Assembly: GCA_021832345.1 (NCBI GenBank)
Contig: JAKBKY010000001.1
Span: forward strand, 334,385-398,384
DNA: 64,000 nt
Source of the DNA: a bacterium
GTDB taxonomy: Bacteria > Vulcanimicrobiota > Vulcanimicrobiia > Vulcanimicrobiales > Vulcanimicrobiaceae
Reading direction: 5' to 3'
Made by a program: the position numbers and the translations under genes. The number at the start of each line of letters is the position of its first letter. Within the stretch, counting starts at the first letter, position 1. This document shows, one piece after another, positions 57,468 through 64,000 of the stretch. The notes under the pieces are model-generated. The model had not been told where the DNA came from. It saw only the letters and a program-made list of their open reading frames with translations, and ran no database searches.

Positions 57468-58414
57468 GCGTTCCAGAACCAAAGCATCGAGTGCTCGTGA
57501 TTGACGACGATCGATCGCTGCGCAGGATCATCGCAATGAACCTTGAGATCGGCGGCTTCGACGTCGATATGGCTGCCGGCGGTGAGGAAGCCTTGCATAT
57601 CCTCGACGAGCGAACGCCCGACGCGGTGCTGCTCGACCTGATGATGCCGTTTATGGACGGCTACGAGGTCGCCAAGCGAATTCGCAGCCACCCGAATCCC
57701 GTGATCGCCAATGTGCCGATCATCATGGTCACCGCCAAAGGGGAGACCGAAGACAAACTCCTCGGCTTTGAAGCCGGCGCAGATGATTACATGACCAAGC
57801 CCTTTGGAGCTGAAGAACTCCTCGCTCGCATTCGCTCCAAGATTCAGCGCGTCGAACAGGACTCGTCACTCTCTCCGCTTACCCGGCTTCCCGGCAACCT
57901 CACCATCGAACGCGAACTTCGTCGCCGCATTGAAGATCGGGTGCCGTTTGCGATGCACTATCTCGATCTGGATAACTTTAAAGCTTTCAACGACGTCTAT
58001 GGCTTCGGGCATGGGGACGAAGCGATCCGATTGCTTGCTCGCATCTGCGTCGACGCGGTACGCGACCGAAACGAATCCGCCGACTTCGTTGGCCATATCG
58101 GTGGCGACGACTTCGTACTCGTCACATCGGTTGACTCGGCCGAAGAGGTGGCCGGAAAGATCACCACCACGTTTGATCTTGAGATTCGCGCGCTGTACAA
58201 ACCACAGGACCTTCACCGGGGCTACATCGAAACTCGCGACCGCCGTGGTTCGCTAAATCGCTTCCCCATCATGTCGCTGTCAATTGCTATCATCACGACC
58301 GACGGCCATCGGTATTCGAACTACGCAGAGATCGCCGAGGCAGCGGCCGAACTCAAGCGCTACGCCAAAGCGATCAACGGCTCCGTTTTCATTAAGGACA
58401 AGCGCCGCACATGA
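57464..58414 (+). CDS. Response regulator with degenerate GGDEF output domain
   Basis: 316 residues. The receiver domain (about 8-125) has the acidic pocket DDD (14-16), phospho-acceptor D58 (VLLDLMMP) and the conserved lysine in TKPFGAEELL. The output domain is diguanylate-cyclase-like, with YLDLDNFKAFNDVYG and the signature GGDDF (213-217) in place of GGDEF. No RxxD inhibitory site is visible before it. The E-to-D change at the metal-binding position makes cyclase activity doubtful. It may bind nucleotide instead. It is the partner of the adjacent kinase and overlaps the M23 gene by four bases. Confidence 0.92.
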   Translation: MSVPEPKHRVLVIDDDRSLRRIIAMNLEIGGFDVDMAAGGEEALHILDERTPDAVLLDLMMPFMDGYEVAKRIRSHPNPVIANVPIIMVTAKGETEDKLLGFEAGADDYMTKPFGAEELLARIRSKIQRVEQDSSLSPLTRLPGNLTIERELRRRIEDRVPFAMHYLDLDNFKAFNDVYGFGHGDEAIRLLARICVDAVRDRNESADFVGHIGGDDFVLVTSVDSAEEVAGKITTTFDLEIRALYKPQDLHRGYIETRDRRGSLNRFPIMSLSIAIITTDGHRYSNYAEIAEAAAELKRYAKAINGSVFIKDKRRT

Positions 58415-59601
58415 TCCAACGCCTTTTCGCGATCCTCCTCCTGACAGCGTTTCTCCCGCAGGTTTGCCTCGCCGGCTCGGCGCTGCAAGCGCGCATTGCA
58501 GCGAAACAGGCCCAGAAGGCGCGCCTCCAGGCGCAGTTGCACCAGAAGCGAGCCCAGCTTCAGGCCGCCACCTTCCGCGTCAGTCAACTACAGACCCAGC
58601 TCGGCCGCACCAATGCCGCGATTGCCGGTGTGAATGGACAGCTAGGCAGCCTTGCAGCGCAAGCGCGCTCGGCGCAACTACGCCTGGCCTGGAATACCAA
58701 GCAGCTTGCAGCCGCAACGCGTTCCTTGGCCTTGCACGATCGCTTATTGCGACAACGGCTCGTCGGCATCTACGAGTACGGGGCCGTCGGCTACCTCAAC
58801 GTCCTGCTCTCCGCGCGCTCGTTCTCCCAGTTCGTTGAGCGCTGGCAAGACCTGCGACTGCTCATCGCCGCCAACGAACAGGCAATCCGGGAGCGCAAAG
58901 TTGCAGCCGAACGCGTCGCTGCCGTACAAGCCGACCTCGAACGTACGCGCTTGGCCATTGCGGCTCAACAGCAAGCCCAGGAGCAGGCGCGCTCGCGCTT
59001 GGCTTCGCTTGCGACCGAGCGAAGCAACCTCGTGGCACTGGCCTCCCAACAGCGCCGCAACGTCGCCTTCCAAGTCACGAACATGGAAGAGCTGACCGCG
59101 GCACAGGAAGCGCAACTCGAAGCCCTCATACGCCAACGGCAGGCCGAGATCGCCGCGCAAGCCGCGCAGCAACGGCGCGCGGCGGGCATCGCAGGGACCG
59201 CTGCGCCGGTGCGTTCGGGGCTGTTTTCCTGGCCCGTGACCGGCATCATCACCTCACCCTTCGGCTGGCGACGCAACCCCTTTGGCGGCGGCCCGGAGTT
59301 TCACCCGGGGCTGGATATCGCCGCGCCGATGGGGACAACCGTGACGGCCGCAGCCTCTGGGGTCGTCATGATGGCTCAGGCCTATGGCGGCTATGGCAAT
59401 TACATCCTCATCGACAACGGCGGGGGATTCTCAACGGGATACGGCCACCTCTCGGCGATCTACGTCTCGGTAGGGCAGCATGTCAAGCGCGGGCAGGCGA
59501 TCGGCGCCGTAGGGTCGACCGGATACTCAACCGGTCCTCATCTCCATTTCGAGATCCGGATCAACGGCAAGCCCGTCGATCCGGCCCCCAGACTGCCGTA
59601 A
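58411..59601 (+). CDS. EnvC-like coiled-coil M23 (LytM) protein
   Basis: 396 residues. Signal peptide (1-22), then a long Gln/Ala/Arg-rich coiled coil (about 24-265), then a LytM domain (about 275-396) with FHPGLDIAAPMGTTV and THxHFE-type HLHFEIRING. The zinc ligands seem complete (HxxxD in HPGLD; HLH), so it may be a true endopeptidase, unlike E. coli EnvC, which is inactive and only activates amidases. EnvC-type proteins are the periplasmic target of FtsX. Its place at the end of the coupled FtsEX-kinase-regulator chain fits that role. ATGA overlap at 58411. Confidence 0.9.
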   Translation: MIQRLFAILLLTAFLPQVCLAGSALQARIAAKQAQKARLQAQLHQKRAQLQAATFRVSQLQTQLGRTNAAIAGVNGQLGSLAAQARSAQLRLAWNTKQLAAATRSLALHDRLLRQRLVGIYEYGAVGYLNVLLSARSFSQFVERWQDLRLLIAANEQAIRERKVAAERVAAVQADLERTRLAIAAQQQAQEQARSRLASLATERSNLVALASQQRRNVAFQVTNMEELTAAQEAQLEALIRQRQAEIAAQAAQQRRAAGIAGTAAPVRSGLFSWPVTGIITSPFGWRRNPFGGGPEFHPGLDIAAPMGTTVTAAASGVVMMAQAYGGYGNYILIDNGGGFSTGYGHLSAIYVSVGQHVKRGQAIGAVGSTGYSTGPHLHFEIRINGKPVDPAPRLP

Positions 59602-59669
59602 TCGTTAATCTTCTACCGTTTCGCCAAGGTCGCGCACCCTCGATGGGATAACCTGGGTATCAGCACGTT

Positions 59670-61094
59670 ATGTCCGGACCTCTTCGAGTCTTCCTCGCGG
59701 CCCTCGCCATCGCGGCCCTCGCCCTGGCGGGCGCCGTTTATCTCGGCTATCGCAGCCGGCTGATCTCGGCACCACACTCGGGCGATGTCTTCAATCTGGC
59801 CAGCCGCGGCAACATTGCCGCGTACCTGCACGATCCACGCATGGATGAGTCTCTGGTTGCCATCACGCTGCAACGCGTGGAGCAGTCGTACTACCAGCCG
59901 GTCAATGTCGGCAGCCTCTTGAAGGGTGAACACACGGCGCTCGTGAGCCTCCTTGCGCAGCATCATCTCACGGACATCTCGCTCCCCAGCCCAAGCGCCG
60001 GCCTCGATCGTTCGGCTCAGCTCTCGCTCGCCGAACGGGAACTAGGAGCCGCCGAGCATCGTTACGGCGTACAACTCGGCACCAAGGGCGACGACGAACT
60101 CACGACCGTTGCGCTCTCCGGAATGCTTGCGCCGCTCCACGATCCATATACCGTCTACCTCTCGCCACGGCAGATCCGCAGCCTCAATGAATCGCTCTCC
60201 GGCGGAAATTTTGGCGGCATCGGCGTGTACATCGAGCCTGCGAAGAACGGGGATGTCTTCGTCGCCCCGATCGCGGGGATGCCGGCTGCACGTGCGGGGA
60301 TGAAAACCGGACAAGTGGTGGATGCGGTCAACGGGCAAAGCATCGGCCACCTCTCGCTCGATCGCGTCGAACAGTTGATTCGCGGCCCGGTTGGATCGAT
60401 CGTCCGCATTCAAACCCACGACTTCGATCATCCCAAAGTCACGCATACCTACTCCATCGTTCGCCGGACCATCCACGTCCCGACGGTCTATTCCAAGATG
60501 ATCAACGGTTTCGATTACATCCACCTTGCAGACTTCGGCGAAACGTCCACGGCGGAGGTACGAAAGGCGTTGCTCAACGGGATCGCCCATCACGCCAAGG
60601 GATACATCCTCGACCTCCGCGATGACGGCGGGGGATTGCTTGAGACGGCGATCGGGGTTTCGAGCCTCTTCATTAAGCACGGCGTCATCGTCTCGACCAT
60701 CAAGCGCGATGGGTCGCACAACGATCAAGAGGCGCGCGGCACCGCCATCGGAGGCATCCGGCCGCTCGCCGTGCTCGTTAACCAGTATACCGCCAGCGCG
60801 TCGGAGATCACCGCCGGTGCCATCCAAGACTATAAGGCCGGCATCCTCGTAGGGACCAAGACCTTCGGCAAGGGCGTGGTTCAAAGTATCTATGCGCTGC
60901 CCAACGACGGAGCGTTAAAGATCACCACGGCGCGCTATCTCACGCCGCTAGGCCGCGACATCGAGCACCGCGGCATCGAGCCCAATATCATCGTTCGTCA
61001 GAGCGCCGACCCGGCACTCTTCGGCACGCCGGCCGACAAGCAACTGGCCACGGCCGAGGCCGAGTTGCAACGCCGGAGACACCCCACTCGTTAG
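59670..61094 (+). CDS. S41-family carboxy-terminal processing protease, copy 1
   Basis: 474 residues. An N-terminal anchor or signal helix (about 6-27) precedes a PDZ domain (about 180-270, GGIGVYIEPAKNGDVFV, then GMPAARAGMKTGQVV). The S41 domain has LRDDGGGLLETAIG, the catalytic serine (about 378) in TASASEITAG and the lysine in GTKTFGKGVVQS. Periplasmic proteases of this type clear misfolded proteins or mature and degrade wall hydrolases. It lies 68 bases after the M23 gene, on the same strand. The two adjacent copies are paralogues. Confidence 0.93.
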   Translation: MSGPLRVFLAALAIAALALAGAVYLGYRSRLISAPHSGDVFNLASRGNIAAYLHDPRMDESLVAITLQRVEQSYYQPVNVGSLLKGEHTALVSLLAQHHLTDISLPSPSAGLDRSAQLSLAERELGAAEHRYGVQLGTKGDDELTTVALSGMLAPLHDPYTVYLSPRQIRSLNESLSGGNFGGIGVYIEPAKNGDVFVAPIAGMPAARAGMKTGQVVDAVNGQSIGHLSLDRVEQLIRGPVGSIVRIQTHDFDHPKVTHTYSIVRRTIHVPTVYSKMINGFDYIHLADFGETSTAEVRKALLNGIAHHAKGYILDLRDDGGGLLETAIGVSSLFIKHGVIVSTIKRDGSHNDQEARGTAIGGIRPLAVLVNQYTASASEITAGAIQDYKAGILVGTKTFGKGVVQSIYALPNDGALKITTARYLTPLGRDIEHRGIEPNIIVRQSADPALFGTPADKQLATAEAELQRRRHPTR

Positions 61095-61102
61095 GATATA
61101 TC

Positions 61103-62449
61103 ATGCACTTTTCGTACCGGCGGGCTGCCGCCGCACTGCTGCTCGCCTTCGCTCTCGCGCCGGTCGCCGGCTCCGCCGCTGCCGGTGGGACAACGCTCTC
61201 TCCAGCCAATGTCGCCGATATCTCGATCAGCTTCGATCACCTGCTGAAGAACTTCTACAAACCGGTGAACCAACAGCAGGTCCTCAACGGCACGAGGGCA
61301 TCGCTGCTTGCTTCGCTCAAGAAAATCGGGGTCCACGGCAACCTCCCGGTCCTGCATGCCGGCAGCAATACTACACTCGAGCTGAGCCAGATCGACCATG
61401 AAATCGAAGCCGCCGCGCACCAAACGCATGGGAAGCTCAGTGTCAACACCCTAAGCTATGCGGCGCTCTCGGGTATGATGCAGTCGGTCCACGATCGCTG
61501 GACCGTCTTCCTCGATCCCAAGGATTTCTCGCAGCTCAATCAAGCCCTCGACGGAGTGAACTTCGGCGGCACCGGTATCGTCATTCAAAAGGACACCAAG
61601 ACGAAGTTCATCGAGGTGACCAGCGTTATCCCACATGCTCCGGCCGATAAAGCGGGCATCCGGCAAGGCGATCTCATCACAGCCGTCAACGGTGCGTCCA
61701 CACGGCGCATGACGATTCAAGAAGCCAGTAAGCATCTACGCGGAAAGATCGGCACGACCGTCACGTTGACGATCCAACGCGACGGGAAGCTCCTGGCGCC
61801 GATCATCATAACCCGCGCGAAGATTCACGCGGTGAGCGTCTACAGTAGGATGCTGCCACACAAGATCGGCTACGTTGAACTCTCGGTCTTTGGAGAGACC
61901 ACCGGCCACGAGCTGGCCGTCGCCCTCGCTCAGTTGCAGAAGGAAGGGGCGCGCGCGATCATCCTAGATCTGCGAGATAACGGTGGCGGCTATCTTCAAG
62001 CAGCGCTCTCGGTCAGTTCGAAGTTTATCTCAAGCGGGCCGATCGTTTCGATCGAATCGCGCGGTTCGAACGTGACGACGCTGGAGGCAAACGACACGGC
62101 GATCAGTCCACCACTCCCTCTTGCGGTGCTCGTCAACGGAAACACGGCATCCGCCTCGGAGATCACCTCGGGTGCGATTCAAGATACCGGCGTAGGCGTA
62201 ATCATCGGCACCAAGACCTTTGGTAAGGGCGTCGTTCAAACGATCTATCGCCTACCGGGCAAGTCCGCCGTGAAGATTACGACGGCGCGGTATCTTACGC
62301 CGCTCGGTCGTTACATCAATCACCGCGGCATCATCCCGGATATCGTCGTGCATGAGAACAAGCACCCGCGTTACGGTCAGCCGGCGCACGACGCGCAGTT
62401 GCGCCGCGCAATGCAGTACCTTGAGGATCGCCTAGCGCACAGCGCCTAG
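61103..62449 (+). CDS. S41-family carboxy-terminal processing protease, copy 2
   Basis: 448 residues. Signal peptide (1-25), an N-terminal domain with NTLSYAALSGMMQSVHDRW, a PDZ domain (about 145-235) and the S41 domain: LRDNGGGYLQAALS, serine in GNTASASEITSG and lysine in GTKTFGKGVVQT. It is closely related in plan to copy 1 (NFGG near the PDZ and GRYINHRG near the end are shared). It starts eight bases after copy 1 and ends the plus-strand envelope operon. The two may differ in substrates or act as a mixed complex. Confidence 0.93.
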   Translation: MHFSYRRAAAALLLAFALAPVAGSAAAGGTTLSPANVADISISFDHLLKNFYKPVNQQQVLNGTRASLLASLKKIGVHGNLPVLHAGSNTTLELSQIDHEIEAAAHQTHGKLSVNTLSYAALSGMMQSVHDRWTVFLDPKDFSQLNQALDGVNFGGTGIVIQKDTKTKFIEVTSVIPHAPADKAGIRQGDLITAVNGASTRRMTIQEASKHLRGKIGTTVTLTIQRDGKLLAPIIITRAKIHAVSVYSRMLPHKIGYVELSVFGETTGHELAVALAQLQKEGARAIILDLRDNGGGYLQAALSVSSKFISSGPIVSIESRGSNVTTLEANDTAISPPLPLAVLVNGNTASASEITSGAIQDTGVGVIIGTKTFGKGVVQTIYRLPGKSAVKITTARYLTPLGRYINHRGIIPDIVVHENKHPRYGQPAHDAQLRRAMQYLEDRLAHSA

Positions 62450-62465
62450 CGGGGTGGCTTCCCCG

Positions 62466-64000
62466 CTACTTGGCACCCTTCTTGCGCCCGCCCGCCGGCG
62501 CCGTCGAACTCTTGCGAGCGGGCGCCGCCTTTGCGGCGGGCTTTACGGCGGGCTTTGCGGGCTTTGCGGATTTACCGGCTTTACCGGCTGCCGAGGCCTT
62601 GGATGCCGCCTTGGGTTTGCCGGCGGTTGCCTTAGCCGGCGTTGGCTTGGTAGCACCGGCCTTGCGGATGGACAGCGACGCAGCCTTCTTGGCGACCGCC
62701 GGCTTGGCCGCCACCTTGCGGGTCGGCAATGCCGCTGGGCTCTTCGTCACCTTGGGCTTGGCGAGAGTCGTTGCCCGGCGCCCGGGCTTGGCCGGCGCAC
62801 CCACCGCTGGCCTCGCCGCCGCGACCGGCGGGCCGGCTGGGACAAGCTTCGGCGGGCCTCCGGGCGAGGCCGACGGACCGGGAAGCGCGGTAAGCACCGC
62901 GGTCGCCAGCGCCCGGCTCTTCGGGGCTCGACGGCGACGCGCAGGCGTGGCAAGTCGAGGTGACTCTTCGTGCGCAACCAGGCTCGGCGGCGGCGGTTCG
63001 ACGGCGGGCGGGCCGGCTTTATGCAGCGTCGCAATCGCACGAGAGGGTTCAGGTGGAGCTGTATGCCCGGTGGCTTCGGCCGCGCCATCGGCACCCACGC
63101 GAAAGATGTGACGATCGGGAAGCGGTAGACCAGCCGCAACGCCCGCACCACCACGACCGCGACGCCGGCGCCGGCGCCGACGCCGCTGCGGCTCACCTTC
63201 ACCGCCTGCGCCGAGCCGATCGGCCGGCACCTCTTCGGCGAGCGGCGGCGCCGCGACCGGCGCTGCCATGCTAACGGCCGCCGGTTGCCCAATCCGTGGA
63301 GCCGCGGCACCACCGTGCCCACGACGGCGACGATGACGCTTGCGGCGACCCGTCTGGTCATCGGCGTGCTGCACCTCGCCCTCGGCGATAACGATCGCAT
63401 CGACGGCCTTCTCACCCTTGGCTTCAGCGACCAGCGCCTTATCCTGTGCCTCTTCCTCTTCGGTGGTGGTCGTGATGCCGATCGGCGGACGCGACTGCGC
63501 CGCTTGGGCGGCTTCCTTGGCAAGTTCGCGCAGGGCGGCCGTCTGCTGCGCAGCGGTGAGCGGCGCCTTACGCTTCTGCCGACGTTTACGCTCTACCGCG
63601 GCTGCGCTCACAAGCTCGGCCAGCACGTAGTCCTCGTCCACATCGATGATGCGAACTCTGGCATCGCTGCCCGCATTGTTGGCGGCATTTTCAACTTCAA
63701 TGATTCGATTGCCGATATATGCGGCAGCCGAGGTGGCCGTCGGCAGACGCCCGGAGAGCAACGCCACCGGGAGCTCGTCACCAACGCGCACCGCTGCACC
63801 CGATACCGCCTCGGCAGCGCGCTCGATGCGAGTTACTTCGGGATGGAGTGTCGCGTCCACGCGAATGTGGATAGCGACACCAAGTTCGCGGCTCAGCTCC
63901 TGACATTCGTTCTCATACCAAAATTCGAGTTGAAGCGCAACGCTCGGCGCGGCATAGATGTCGACGGCACCGGAGGTTTTCTGTGCGGTGTCACGCAAGC
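62466..64000 (-). CDS. RNase E/G-family ribonuclease, C-terminal part with long basic tail (cut by window edge)
   Basis: The frame is open at the right edge, so the N-terminal catalytic part lies outside. The visible N-terminal 60 residues (VDIYAAPSVALQLEFWYENECQEL..., split) match the end of the RNase E/G catalytic domain. A small domain with RIIDVDEDYVLAELVS follows. The remaining roughly 350 residues are low-complexity: an Arg run (ten or so arginines around QRRRRRRRRRRGRGG), an Ala/Pro-rich stretch and a histone-H1-like KPAAKAAPARKS tail. Such tails bind RNA and act as degradosome scaffolds in E. coli. It converges with the S41 gene. Confidence 0.85.
   Translation of the reverse strand, partial: LRDTAQKTSGAVDIYAAPSVALQLEFWYENECQELSRELGVAIHIRVDATLHPEVTRIERAAEAVSGAAVRVGDELPVALLSGRLPTATSAAAYIGNRIIEVENAANNAGSDARVRIIDVDEDYVLAELVSAAAVERKRRQKRKAPLTAAQQTAALRELAKEAAQAAQSRPPIGITTTTEEEEAQDKALVAEAKGEKAVDAIVIAEGEVQHADDQTGRRKRHRRRRGHGGAAAPRIGQPAAVSMAAPVAAPPLAEEVPADRLGAGGEGEPQRRRRRRRRRGRGGAGVAAGLPLPDRHIFRVGADGAAEATGHTAPPEPSRAIATLHKAGPPAVEPPPPSLVAHEESPRLATPARRRRAPKSRALATAVLTALPGPSASPGGPPKLVPAGPPVAAARPAVGAPAKPGRRATTLAKPKVTKSPAALPTRKVAAKPAVAKKAASLSIRKAGATKPTPAKATAGKPKAASKASAAGKAGKSAKPAKPAVKPAAKAAPARKSSTAPAGGRKKGAK

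Noticed and set aside
62470-63111. 213-residue plus-strand frame rich in Ala and Leu
   Set aside because: Antisense to the repetitive tail of the RNase E/G protein; repeats on one strand always yield Ala/Gly-rich frames on the other.

Overview
The window is 64 kb of high-GC chromosome from a diderm (outer-membrane) bacterium. It carries a lipopolysaccharide transport set (LptF/G-, LptD- and LptC-like), apolipoprotein N-acyltransferase, many lipoproteins, a MurE with the meso-diaminopimelate DNPR signature, and an actinobacteria-like fused 2-oxoglutarate dehydrogenase. The mixture suggests an uncultured Terrabacteria-side diderm such as Eremiobacterota/Vulcanimicrobiota (WPS-2). That placement is a guess from gene content, not a measurement. 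I see no rRNA, tRNA, CRISPR array, insertion sequence or integrated phage.

Layout. 1-8.3 kb (minus): division/cell-wall operon in order of transcription mraZ, rsmH, ftsL, ftsI, murE, murF, a CofE-like ligase, mraY, murD (cut by the window edge), with a recognisable promoter and MraZ box. 8.5-10.5 kb: a small accessory islet with a ribbon-helix-helix protein, a DUF3800 protein and an N-terminal-only cytosine-5 methyltransferase, each with strong promoter-like sites. 10.5-15.6 kb: bidomain sucrose-phosphate synthase/phosphatase, a PYROXD2-like oxidoreductase, and a divergent YceI/HxlR pair. 15.6-23.5 kb: envelope block with a lytic transglycosylase, LptF/G, LptD, Lnt, LptC and lipoproteins. 23.5-32.8 kb: KGG stress protein behind a SigB-like promoter, a BsuPI-domain protein, then the minus operon MG2-like protein, polA, DUF192, mutM, rpsA, coaE. 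32.9-37.6 kb: small proteins (one a 55-residue zinc ribbon), a fumarylacetoacetase-family enzyme and the three-gene proton-translocating transhydrogenase. 37.7-42.4 kb: peptide-binding lipoprotein divergent from an Lrp regulator, with lysine-degradation genes kdd and kamA. 42.4-51.2 kb: DUF4097 protein, YciH, LOG-family enzyme, CMD protein, a lipoyl-E2-E1 2-oxoglutarate dehydrogenase fusion, and a TsdA-like dihaem cytochrome with a Tat-exported partner. 51.5-54.8 kb: dienelactone-hydrolase homologue lacking its nucleophile, rmuC, acyl-CoA dehydrogenase. 54.9-62.4 kb: one plus-strand unit ftsE-ftsX-histidine kinase-response regulator-EnvC-like M23-two S41 proteases. The window ends in an RNase E/G gene with a long basic tail.

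How it fits together. Most of the window is envelope construction: precursor synthesis and septation at the left end, LPS and lipoprotein handling in the middle, and FtsEX-controlled septal hydrolysis at the right end. Central metabolism (transhydrogenase, 2-oxoglutarate dehydrogenase, acyl-CoA dehydrogenase, lysine catabolism) points to a heterotroph using amino acids and fatty acids. Many genes overlap by four bases (ATGA/GTGA), so translational coupling is common and helped to fix starts.

The best leads for undescribed biology are the CofE-like ligase inside the division cluster, the methyltransferase-fragment/DUF3800/RHH islet, the two-component pair welded into the FtsEX-EnvC operon, and the possible ATC start codon of rpsA.
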